Assembly (NCBI GenBank): GCA_902526075.1
Contig: CABZJM010000002.1
Coordinates: forward strand, 1 to 64,000
From: an uncultured Bacteroidota bacterium
GTDB taxonomy: Bacteria > Bacteroidota > Bacteroidia > Flavobacteriales > Flavobacteriaceae
Direction: 5' to 3'
DNA length: 64,000 bases
Both the position numbers and the translations under genes were made by a program. Below are positions 50,944 to 59,983 of the stretch, piece by piece. Under the pieces are notes generated by a model, which had not been told where the DNA came from, did not search any database, and worked only from the letters and a program-made list of their open reading frames with translations. The stretch's first letter is position 1; each line of letters begins with the position of its first letter.

Positions 50944-52284
50944 ATATTGCTTTTCCATCCTCTGTTTTTTTTCACTCAATTGAATTCTCACAAAGCCATC
51001 ATTATCAATATTTGTCAGCTTAGCTTGAACGATCTTGTTTGATAGTTTCGGACTCCATGGATGTCTGACCTTTACATAATTGTCCGTGTACCCATAAATA
51101 TATCCAAGTTTATTCTCTGACTCAAATAAAACAGGTTTCAACCTATTAATTTGAGAATAATAAAATATTTTACGCTTTTTTTCGGAAAGAGATCTTAACA
51201 TTTTACTTCTTTCATGTCTAATATTTTTAGGCACAGGATTTAGCATGTTTGATGCTTCGGTATTATCTCTTTCTGAATATGAAAAAACATGTAAATATGA
51301 AATATCTAGATTTAATAAAAAATTGTATGTTTCATGAAAGTCTGAATCTGTTTCACCAGGAAAGCCAACAATCACATCTACTCCAATGCATACATCACGA
51401 ATCTTTGAGTGAATATATCTGAGCCGATCTTCATAAAGCTCTTTTCTATATCGCCTCTTCATTAATCTTAGTATCTTATTTGAACCGCTTTGCAATGGAA
51501 TATGGAAATGAGGAACAAACAAGTTACTACTTGCTACAAAATCAATTATATCGTTTTTTAATAAATTAGGCTCAATTGATGAAATTCTAAATCTGTTGAT
51601 ATTTTTTGTTAAATCTAATTCTTTTATTAATTCAAGAAAGGTTGTTTCATGCCTCTTATTACCAAATTCTCCTTTGCCATAATCTCCAATATTTACTCCG
51701 GTTAAAATAATTTCTTTTATGTCTTTTGAGGCAATTTCAGAAACATTTATTTTGATATTTTCAAGGCTATCACTTCTCGAAAAACCTCTAGCATTTGGAA
51801 TTGTACAATATGTACATTTATAGTCACAACCATCCTGAACTTTTAAAAATGACCTTGTTCTGTCATCAACAGAGTAACTACTTTCATATTTTTTAACATC
51901 ATTAATGTCACAGGAGTAAACAAAGGTATTTGCTTTATCAAGTTGACAAATGTAATCTATTACATTAAATTTTTCATTTGCCCCTAATACCAAATCAACT
52001 CCAGGGATCTTGGAGATTGATTTAGGCTTAAGTTGTGCATAACATCCAACAACAATATTAAACGCATTAGGGTTGCTTTTTTTTGCTCTATTTAAAACGT
52101 TTTTAAACTTTTTGTCAGCATTGTCCGTAACAGAACATGTATTAATCACATAAAAATCTGCTTTTTTAGAAAAATCCGTTAATTCAAAACCATTTTCTAG
52201 AAATGATCTCGCAATGGTTGAAGTTTCTGTGAAATTTAACTTACAACCAAGAGTGTGAAAAGCGACTTTTTTCTTTGTTGACAT
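50920..52284 (-). CDS. mtaB: tRNA (N6-threonylcarbamoyladenosine(37)-C2)-methylthiotransferase
   Basis: VAFHTLGCKLNFTETSTIARSF; VQDGCDYKCTYCTIPNARG radical SAM; DVIVGFPGETD. Confidence 0.93.
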   Translation of the reverse strand: MSTKKKVAFHTLGCKLNFTETSTIARSFLENGFELTDFSKKADFYVINTCSVTDNADKKFKNVLNRAKKSNPNAFNIVVGCYAQLKPKSISKIPGVDLVLGANEKFNVIDYICQLDKANTFVYSCDINDVKKYESSYSVDDRTRSFLKVQDGCDYKCTYCTIPNARGFSRSDSLENIKINVSEIASKDIKEIILTGVNIGDYGKGEFGNKRHETTFLELIKELDLTKNINRFRISSIEPNLLKNDIIDFVASSNLFVPHFHIPLQSGSNKILRLMKRRYRKELYEDRLRYIHSKIRDVCIGVDVIVGFPGETDSDFHETYNFLLNLDISYLHVFSYSERDNTEASNMLNPVPKNIRHERSKMLRSLSEKKRKIFYYSQINRLKPVLFESENKLGYIYGYTDNYVKVRHPWSPKLSNKIVQAKLTNIDNDGFVRIQLSEKKQRMEKQYLDSNSNW

Positions 52285-52344
52285 ATAAATCTTATAAAAG
52301 GGTTGTAAATTTACAACTAATTATGTTTCACAAAAAAATAAAGC

Positions 52345-53940
52345 TTGATATTTAAACAAAACATATTCGCAATAATATTAACAATACTTGTCTGCGTTTG
52401 CTCTTGTGAAGAGAGAAATTTAATTAATGAAAGTACTGTGTTTAGATATAATGAGCATAAAAATATTAATTCATTAGATCCAATTTTTGCCAAAGATATT
52501 GCAAATATTCAAGCGGTAAACCAACTATTTAATGGGCTGGTAGAAATGGATAATCAATTAAATGTTGTTCCATCCATAGCAAAAAGTTGGGAAATTTCAG
52601 AAAATGGCAAAATTTATTCCTTTAAAATTGATACTACAGTAAAGTTTCACCCTCACCCAAAACTCAAGAAAAGAAATGTTTCTGCATATGATTTTGAATA
52701 TAGTTTTAATAGATTATTAGATCCTAAAAACGCATCTCCCGGCAAGTGGGTCTTTGATAAAGTAAATACTTTCAAAGCAAAAAATGATTCGATATTTGAA
52801 ATCGAGCTTAAATTTCCATTTAATGCTTTTTTAGGCATTTTAACCATGAAATACTGCTCTGTTGTACCCAAAGATATTGTGGAGTATTACAAAGAAGACT
52901 TTAGATCAAATCCAATTGGCACAGGACCTTTTAAATTTAAAAGGTGGGAAGAAAATATCAAGTTAGTTTTGAGAAAAAACAATGATTATTTTCAGAAGGA
53001 TGTTAATGGATCACATTTACCATACCTAGAAGCTGTTTCGGTTACCTTTCTTCCTGAAAAACAAAGTGAATTTTTACAGTTGGTAAAAGGTAAAGTTGAT
53101 TTTATTTCTGGACTTGACAACTCATATAAAGACGAAATAATAAACAGTTATGGCGAGTTAAATGATGATTATGAAAATAAAATCAACATGTTGCGTGGTC
53201 CATACCTAAATACAGAATATTTAGCATTTTTCATGGAATCCGGAAAAAATGAAATTAAATCTGATTTGATAAGAAAAGCTATAAATATTGGATTTGATAA
53301 AGGAAAGATGATAAAATTTTTAAGAAATGGCGTAGGTATTCCAGCAAATGCTGGATTTATTCCGGTTGGATTACCTGGTTACAAAAAAAATAATATCAAT
53401 AAATATAATCCAGAGCTTGCAAAAAATTATGTTGAAAGATTTAAGGAAAAATTCAACATGTCCCCGTCTATTAAGCTTACGACATCCGGTAATTATCTAG
53501 ACTTTTGTGAATTTATTCAAAAAGAACTTGAAAAGCTGGGTATTGAGATTATTATAGATGTAATTCCAGGATCTGCATTAAAACAAGCTAAAGCCAACGG
53601 AAAATTGGATTTCTTTAGAGCCAGTTGGATTGCTGATTACCCTGATGCAGAAAATTACTTATCGCTTTTCTACAGCAAAAATTTTGCACCAAATGGACCA
53701 AACTATACTCATTTCAGCAATAATGAATATGATAAGATTTATGAGAATTCGTTAAGAGAAACTAACCCAGAAAAATCTAAATTGATTTATTCAAGACTTG
53801 ATTCAATAATTTCATCTAAATTTATTATAGTTCCACTGTTTTATGATGAGGTGATAAGGTTTGTTTCCAAAAATGTAGTTGGAATGGAAATAAATGCAAC
53901 AAATTTATTGGATTTAAGAAGGGTGAAAAAAAATAATTAG
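52345..53940 (+). CDS. Family 5 ABC transporter substrate-binding lipoprotein (oligopeptide type)
   Basis: VCVCSCEE lipobox; SLDPIFAKDIANIQAVNQLFNGLVEMD; NPIGTGPFKFKRWEE; ADYPDAENYLSLFYS. Confidence 0.9.
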   Translation: MIFKQNIFAIILTILVCVCSCEERNLINESTVFRYNEHKNINSLDPIFAKDIANIQAVNQLFNGLVEMDNQLNVVPSIAKSWEISENGKIYSFKIDTTVKFHPHPKLKKRNVSAYDFEYSFNRLLDPKNASPGKWVFDKVNTFKAKNDSIFEIELKFPFNAFLGILTMKYCSVVPKDIVEYYKEDFRSNPIGTGPFKFKRWEENIKLVLRKNNDYFQKDVNGSHLPYLEAVSVTFLPEKQSEFLQLVKGKVDFISGLDNSYKDEIINSYGELNDDYENKINMLRGPYLNTEYLAFFMESGKNEIKSDLIRKAINIGFDKGKMIKFLRNGVGIPANAGFIPVGLPGYKKNNINKYNPELAKNYVERFKEKFNMSPSIKLTTSGNYLDFCEFIQKELEKLGIEIIIDVIPGSALKQAKANGKLDFFRASWIADYPDAENYLSLFYSKNFAPNGPNYTHFSNNEYDKIYENSLRETNPEKSKLIYSRLDSIISSKFIIVPLFYDEVIRFVSKNVVGMEINATNLLDLRRVKKNN

Positions 53941-54359
53941 AGATATTTTTTCATTACAACGTTATTTACCTCAAAACCATTCCTGCCGTAGAAATTAACC
54001 AAAGTTTCTTTACAAAAAAGTGTGATTCTGTAACATCCTTTATTTTTAGCAACTTTAATTAACTCTTTAATCAAAGAAACACCTATCATCTTTCCTCTAA
54101 CTTCTGAGTCAACAACAATATCCTCAATATGTCCAGCTACCTCTCCCCTAACCTTATTTTCAACAACAACACTTCCATATGCAACGATTTTATCATTACA
54201 TAAGCCTACAACAGAATTTGAACCGGTATTATTTATAAAATCACTCCAAGCTTTATCTTTGTCTATATTATCAATATCAATTTGTTTCAACTGATTTAGT
54301 AAAACAAAAACCAAATCTAAATCCTTTTTTTCAATATTTCTAAATATAACTTTTGACAT
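53937..54359 (-). CDS. GNAT family N-acetyltransferase
   Basis: GHIEDIVVDSEVRGKMIGVSLIKELIKVAKNKGCYRITLFCKE...FYGRNGFEV. Confidence 0.9.
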   Translation of the reverse strand: MSKVIFRNIEKKDLDLVFVLLNQLKQIDIDNIDKDKAWSDFINNTGSNSVVGLCNDKIVAYGSVVVENKVRGEVAGHIEDIVVDSEVRGKMIGVSLIKELIKVAKNKGCYRITLFCKETLVNFYGRNGFEVNNVVMKKYL

Positions 54360-54386
54360 ATAAAAATTTATGATTTTGATAAATGT

Positions 54387-54420
54387 AAAAAAAAGCCTCT
54401 CAAATTTATTTAAGAGGCCT
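54387..54420 (-). terminator. Hairpin terminator downstream of rpmE
   Basis: Minus strand AGGCCTCTT...GAGAGGCTTTTTTTT. Confidence 0.75.
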
Positions 54421-54440
54421 AGTAAATTCTTTAATCAATG

Positions 54441-54695
54441 TTATTTTTTGTTGAATTTAGCATACTTAGTCTTGAACTTATCAATTCTACCTGCAGTGTC
54501 CACCAACTTAGCTTTTCCTGTGTAATAAGGGTGAGAAGTTCTCGATATTTCTAACTTTACTAGTGGATACTCTACACCATCAACAGAAACAGTTTCACTT
54601 GTTTGTGCAGTCGATTTAGCTAAAAAAATATCATTGTTTGACATGTCTTTAAATGCAACAAGTCTGTAGTTTTCAGGGTGTATACCTTTTTTCAT
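54441..54695 (-). CDS. rpmE2: 50S ribosomal protein L31 type B
   Basis: MKKGIHPENYRLVAFKDMSNNDIFLAKSTAQTSETVSVDGVEYPLVKLEISRTSHPYYTGKAK; no cysteines. Confidence 0.95.
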   Translation of the reverse strand: MKKGIHPENYRLVAFKDMSNNDIFLAKSTAQTSETVSVDGVEYPLVKLEISRTSHPYYTGKAKLVDTAGRIDKFKTKYAKFNKK

Positions 54696-54812
54696 TTCAT
54701 TGATATTGAGGTGCAAATTTATTGATTTTTTAACACTAAACAATAATTGAAGAAAATTAATTTAATTTTTATGGGATATCGTTTTGTATATTTGAAACAA
54801 ATTTGCAAAAGT

Positions 54813-55328
54813 ATGGAAACAAACTTAAAGAAAAATTCGATTGATCTTGGTGTTAAACTAGGTACACTTCTCTTTTTAGTTACGGCTGTAATTTATATTG
54901 TAGATGTAAAATTATTTACCAATTTCACTACAATGCTAGCCTACATGATACCAGCTCTAGCGTTTAGCATATACTCTGTTTTTAGTGCAAGAAAGCTTCA
55001 AAATCAAATAATATCTTTCAAAGAGGCATTTCTAGCATATTTTTTATGCATCGCGATTGGATACTTGATATTGACAATGGGTAATATTGCGCTTTTTAAG
55101 TTTATAGACCCAGCAGCAGCGGATCTTATACATGAAGAAATAATGATAACATCTAAAGAAATGCTGGAAAATTTTGGCACCCCATCTGATGTCATTTCTG
55201 CTACTATGGATGAGATGCAAAATAATCACTCCTTTTCTTATGCGGCTATTTTCCAAAACTATGCTAATGCACTTTTGAGAAATGCTATTTTCGGCCTAAT
55301 AATCGCCGCAATTTTTAAAAAATCATAA
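54813..55328 (+). CDS. DUF4199 domain-containing membrane protein
   Basis: METNLKKNSIDLGVKLGTLLFLVTAVIYIVDVKLF; multi-TM. Confidence 0.8.
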   Translation: METNLKKNSIDLGVKLGTLLFLVTAVIYIVDVKLFTNFTTMLAYMIPALAFSIYSVFSARKLQNQIISFKEAFLAYFLCIAIGYLILTMGNIALFKFIDPAAADLIHEEIMITSKEMLENFGTPSDVISATMDEMQNNHSFSYAAIFQNYANALLRNAIFGLIIAAIFKKS

Positions 55329-55334
55329 TATCTA

Positions 55335-56282
55335 ATGAATATTTCTGTAGTTATACCTCTTTTAAATGAAAAGGAATCGCTTTTAGAACTAACTGATTCT
55401 CTAAAAGATATTATGAAAAGTTATAACTTTTCATATGAAATCATTTTCATTGATGATGGAAGTAGTGATAATTCATGGAATATTATAGAAGAACTTTCAT
55501 CTAAATCAAACACAATAAAAGGTATAAAATTTCACAGAAATTATGGAAAATCTCAGGCACTTCATGCAGGGTTTCTAAAGTCTCAAGGGCAAGTGATTTT
55601 TACAATGGATGCTGACCTTCAAGATGATCCGAAGGAAATCCCTGCCATGTATGACATGATTATGAACGATAATTTTGATCTTGTTTCAGGCTGGAAGAAA
55701 AAAAGATTTGATTCAGTGATATTTAAAAATATACCATCAAAAATTTTCAATTTTGCAGCAAGAACTACCTCAGGAATTAAGCTAAATGATTTTAACTGTG
55801 GATTAAAGGCTTTTAAAAAAGATGTTGTTAAAAGTATAAATGTTTACGGAGAGATGCACAGGTATATTCCCATTCTAGCAAAAAATGAAGGTTATAAAAA
55901 AATTGGAGAAAAAATTGTCAATCACAGAGCTAGAAAATATGGGAAAACAAAATTTGGACCTAGTAGGTTTTTATATGGTTTTCTTGATCTGTTAACCATA
56001 TGGTTTATTTCAAGTTTCGGTAAACGACCAATGCATTTGTTTGGCTCACTGGGGCTTATTTTAATTACTACAGGATTTTTATTTGCGGCTTATCTTGGAT
56101 ATGATAAAATAATCCTAAATCCTGGGGGTAGACTTATCACCGAAAGACCAGAATTTTACATCAGTTTAGTTACTATGATTATTGGGAGTCAGTTCTTCTC
56201 AATGGGTTTTATTGGAGAACTAATGCTAAAAAGCATTAATCAAAAGCCTCAGTACATAATTCAGAAGCAAACAAATTTGTGA
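55335..56282 (+). CDS. Family 2 glycosyltransferase with C-terminal TM helices (GtrB/DPM-like)
   Basis: ISVVIPLLNEKESLLEL; IFIDDGSSDNSW; FTMDADLQDDPKEIP. Confidence 0.92.
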   Translation: MNISVVIPLLNEKESLLELTDSLKDIMKSYNFSYEIIFIDDGSSDNSWNIIEELSSKSNTIKGIKFHRNYGKSQALHAGFLKSQGQVIFTMDADLQDDPKEIPAMYDMIMNDNFDLVSGWKKKRFDSVIFKNIPSKIFNFAARTTSGIKLNDFNCGLKAFKKDVVKSINVYGEMHRYIPILAKNEGYKKIGEKIVNHRARKYGKTKFGPSRFLYGFLDLLTIWFISSFGKRPMHLFGSLGLILITTGFLFAAYLGYDKIILNPGGRLITERPEFYISLVTMIIGSQFFSMGFIGELMLKSINQKPQYIIQKQTNL

Positions 56283-56348
56283 TTAATTTAACAACTTATC
56301 TATAAAGTATTCTCTTCTATAAGCATAATTTTGAAGTCAATTTGTTCA

Positions 56349-58058
56349 ATGAATAACACGGTAAAAAAAAATATTGAAGAGTGGTCAAATCACCCATTTT
56401 GTGAAGAAACACAAAATAAACTAAATCATTTAAAAAATGATAAAGTCAAATTAAATGACGCTTTCTGTAAAAATTTAGAGTTTGGAACAGGGGGAATGAG
56501 AGGGTTAATGGGAGTTGGAACAAACAGAATAAATAAATATACAATTGGAAAAAATACTCAAGGAATTTCAAACTTTATAAATAGCAATTACCGTGTTAAT
56601 AAATCAGTTGTAATTGCTTATGATTGCAGGAATAATAGCAGTGAATTAGCAAAAATTGTTGCTAAAGTATTTTCTGCTAATAAAATCATGGTCTACCTAT
56701 TTTCAGGAATGAGACCAACACCTGAGCTTTCGTACGCGGTAAGAAAATTAAATTGTTTTTGTGGAATTGTTTTAACAGCCTCTCACAATCCTCCTGAGTA
56801 TAATGGATTTAAAGTATATTGGAAAGATGGGGGGCAAATAGTCCCTCCAATCGATAACTTATTAATATCCGAAATTGAAAAGTTAAAATTCAAAGATATA
56901 AATTTTAATTCCAGAGCAGAATTAATAGAAATAATAGATAAAGAAATCGATAAGCCGTTTATTAATAAATGCTTAGAAAATGCAATCGATAAAGATGTAA
57001 AAAACAGAAATGATATTAAAATTGTATTCACTGCTTTGCACGGGACCTCAGCCACAATAATTCCGACATTACTAAAAAAAGCAGGTTATGAAAATGTTAA
57101 TTATGTAAAATCTCAAATGATTGCTGATGGTAATTTTAGCACTGTTAAATCTCCAAATCCTGAAGAAATTGAGTCATTATATCTTGCCTTAAAGCTTGGC
57201 AATAAAGAAAAAGCTGACATAGTCATCGGTACTGATCCGGATGCTGACAGACTGGGTATAGCAATTAGAGACTTAAAAAATGATTTAACATTGATTAATG
57301 GAAATCAACTGATGGTTTTGATGTTTAATTACATTCTCGATAAAAAGAAATTAGAAAAAACATTAAATAAAAATCATTTTTTAGCATCAACAATAGTTTC
57401 CACTCCAATGATTAAAAATATCGCAAAATATTATAATGTTGATTGTAAATTAAGCCTAACAGGATTTAAATGGATTGCTAAAATGATAGAAGATTTTCCA
57501 AATCAAAAATTTGTGATTGGTGGTGAAGAAAGCTTTGGTTTAATGATTGGTGATACTGTTAGAGATAAAGATGCTATAACCGCCAGCTTAGCAGCTTGTG
57601 AAATGATTTCTTACTACAAACAAAAAAATTCTTCAGCTTTCAAAGAGTTAATAAAACTCTATTGCCTACACGGTTTTTACAAAGAAAAATTAGTTTCAAT
57701 AGTTAAAGACGGAGAAAAGGGGCAAAATGAAATAAAAAAAATAATTAATGGTTTTAGAAAAAACCCCCTTAATTTTATTCTAGGATCCAAGGTTAAATAT
57801 TTTTGCGATTATGCAATTTCATTAAAGAAAAATTTAATTAATGGTGTTGCTGAAAAAATTAGTTTACCTAAATCAAATGTTATTGAATTTGAATCAGTTG
57901 ATGGATGTAAAATAATTTTAAGGCCAAGCGGTACTGAGCCTAAAATTAAAATGTATATTTCTATAAATGAAGCTTTAAATAGTGTTAATGAATTTGAAAA
58001 AGTTGATAAAAACTTGAATGATAAGATTGAAAGAATTATCAAAAGTATTGGTTTATGA
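56349..58058 (+). CDS. Phospho-sugar mutase (phosphoglucomutase/phosphomannomutase)
   Basis: GTGGMRGLMGVGTNRIN; LTASHNPPEYNGFKVYW; IGTDPDADRLGIAI; LRPSGTEPKIKMYIS. Confidence 0.94.
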   Translation: MNNTVKKNIEEWSNHPFCEETQNKLNHLKNDKVKLNDAFCKNLEFGTGGMRGLMGVGTNRINKYTIGKNTQGISNFINSNYRVNKSVVIAYDCRNNSSELAKIVAKVFSANKIMVYLFSGMRPTPELSYAVRKLNCFCGIVLTASHNPPEYNGFKVYWKDGGQIVPPIDNLLISEIEKLKFKDINFNSRAELIEIIDKEIDKPFINKCLENAIDKDVKNRNDIKIVFTALHGTSATIIPTLLKKAGYENVNYVKSQMIADGNFSTVKSPNPEEIESLYLALKLGNKEKADIVIGTDPDADRLGIAIRDLKNDLTLINGNQLMVLMFNYILDKKKLEKTLNKNHFLASTIVSTPMIKNIAKYYNVDCKLSLTGFKWIAKMIEDFPNQKFVIGGEESFGLMIGDTVRDKDAITASLAACEMISYYKQKNSSAFKELIKLYCLHGFYKEKLVSIVKDGEKGQNEIKKIINGFRKNPLNFILGSKVKYFCDYAISLKKNLINGVAEKISLPKSNVIEFESVDGCKIILRPSGTEPKIKMYISINEALNSVNEFEKVDKNLNDKIERIIKSIGL

Positions 58059-59881
58059 ACACAAACTACTTTAATAGAATATTTGAATATGCATGGGTGC
58101 ATAAAAAATACTTCATACTAAATATCATATCTAATGTTTTTTATGCCTTCTTTGGAACCCTTTCAATGATTTCATTATTCCCCATGTTAAAAGTTCTTTT
58201 TAATCAAACAGAGCAACTAAATCAACCTCCTGTTTGGGAAGGTATTTCTGAGATTACAAGTTTTGTCCAAAATTATCTAAATTATTTTGTTACGACCAAA
58301 AAAGCTGCTGGTAGTGATGATGTACTAATCTTCATGGTTTCAATAATCATTGTTACTTTTTTACTTAAAAATATCTTTAATTATTTAGCAATGTACTTTA
58401 TAACATTTCTGAGAAATGGAGTTGTTAGAAATATCAGAAATGAAATATATGGTCAAATCATCAAATTATCACTTTCGTTCTATTCAGAGAAAAAAAGAGG
58501 AGATATTGTAGCTAGAATTTCATCTGATGTTCAAGAATTGGACAACTCATTTCTTTCAATATTTGAATTAATTGTAAAAGATCCACTTATGGTTTTATTT
58601 ACACTTATTTCAATGTTTTTGATTAGCCCAAAACTAAGCTTATTTGTAATTATCTTTATACCACTCTGCGGGTTTGTAATTTCTGTTGTAGGAAAATCAC
58701 TTAGAAGAAAATCTCTCAAGGTTCAAAAAGAACAAGGTCAATTTATTTCTCTAGTTGATGAAACTCTTTTAGGTATGAAAATCCTTAAGATTTTTAACGC
58801 AGAGAGTAAGTTTTTAGATAAATTTACAAATTCAACAAAAAGATTTTATCAGTTTTCAAATAGTGTTTTAAATAGAAAAAATCTAGCAAGTCCTCTTAGT
58901 GAGTTTTTAGGAATTTCATCAATAGCTGGAGTGTTATGGTTTGGTGGAATCATGGTGCTTAATGAAAATTCACTAGATGCAAGTGCATTCATCGTATATC
59001 TTGGACTTGCATATAATATTTTAACACCTGCAAAATCACTTAGCAGAGCAACTTACAAGGTAAAAAAGGCCTCTGCGGCTGCACAAAGAATATTTCATGT
59101 TATTGATAATGAAACGGTAGTTAACGAAGAGCCAAATGCTAAAAATATTAATTCTTTTACTGAAAAAATTGAGATCAAAAATATGTCATTTTCATATGAT
59201 GATGAAAATGTTTTACACGACTTAAATTTATCTATATCAAAAGGGAAAAATATTGCACTAGTTGGTCAATCTGGTAGTGGAAAGTCAACAATTGCAAATC
59301 TAATATGTAGATTTTACGATGTGGACTCTGGATCAATTAATATTGATGGACAAAACATTAAAAATTTTAAAAAGAAATCACTAAGAGAGTTAATTGGATT
59401 GGTAACACAGGACTCAATTTTATTTAATGATTCAATAAAAAACAATCTTTTAATTGCTAAACCAAATGCTGCAGATGATGAATTAAATGATTGTTTAAAA
59501 ATTGCTAATGCCTGGGAGTTTGTAAATAAATTACCCAAGGGTATTGATAGTAATATAGGAGATTCTGGAAACAAGTTATCTGGAGGTCAAAAACAAAGGT
59601 TGAGTATAGCTCGTGCAGTTTTAAAAAATCCTCCAATTTTAGTTTTAGATGAAGCTACCTCTGCCCTTGATAGTGAAAGTGAAAAACTTGTTCAAAATGC
59701 ATTGGATAATCTTATGAAAAATAAGACTTCAATCGTAATAGCACATAGATTATCAACCATACAAAATGCTGATAGTATAATTGTTTTAGATAAGGGTAGG
59801 ATAATAGAATCAGGAGTTCATAAAGACTTGATGAAAAAGGGCGGAATTTACAGCAATCTGGTTAAAATGCAATCTATTTAA
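58055..59881 (+). CDS. ABC transporter ATP-binding/permease (MsbA-like exporter)
   Basis: VGQSGSGKSTIANLICRFYDV Walker A; LSGGQKQRLSIARAVLKNPPILVLDEATSALD; N-terminal TM domain. Confidence 0.93.
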   Translation: MNTNYFNRIFEYAWVHKKYFILNIISNVFYAFFGTLSMISLFPMLKVLFNQTEQLNQPPVWEGISEITSFVQNYLNYFVTTKKAAGSDDVLIFMVSIIIVTFLLKNIFNYLAMYFITFLRNGVVRNIRNEIYGQIIKLSLSFYSEKKRGDIVARISSDVQELDNSFLSIFELIVKDPLMVLFTLISMFLISPKLSLFVIIFIPLCGFVISVVGKSLRRKSLKVQKEQGQFISLVDETLLGMKILKIFNAESKFLDKFTNSTKRFYQFSNSVLNRKNLASPLSEFLGISSIAGVLWFGGIMVLNENSLDASAFIVYLGLAYNILTPAKSLSRATYKVKKASAAAQRIFHVIDNETVVNEEPNAKNINSFTEKIEIKNMSFSYDDENVLHDLNLSISKGKNIALVGQSGSGKSTIANLICRFYDVDSGSINIDGQNIKNFKKKSLRELIGLVTQDSILFNDSIKNNLLIAKPNAADDELNDCLKIANAWEFVNKLPKGIDSNIGDSGNKLSGGQKQRLSIARAVLKNPPILVLDEATSALDSESEKLVQNALDNLMKNKTSIVIAHRLSTIQNADSIIVLDKGRIIESGVHKDLMKKGGIYSNLVKMQSI

Positions 59882-59983
59882 ATAGCCTGTTTAAAAGAGG
59901 TGAATAACTATTTATTTTAGTCAATTTATTTTGATAATTAATAAATTAATTTCGATTAATTTTAGCAATCATATTAATATCAA

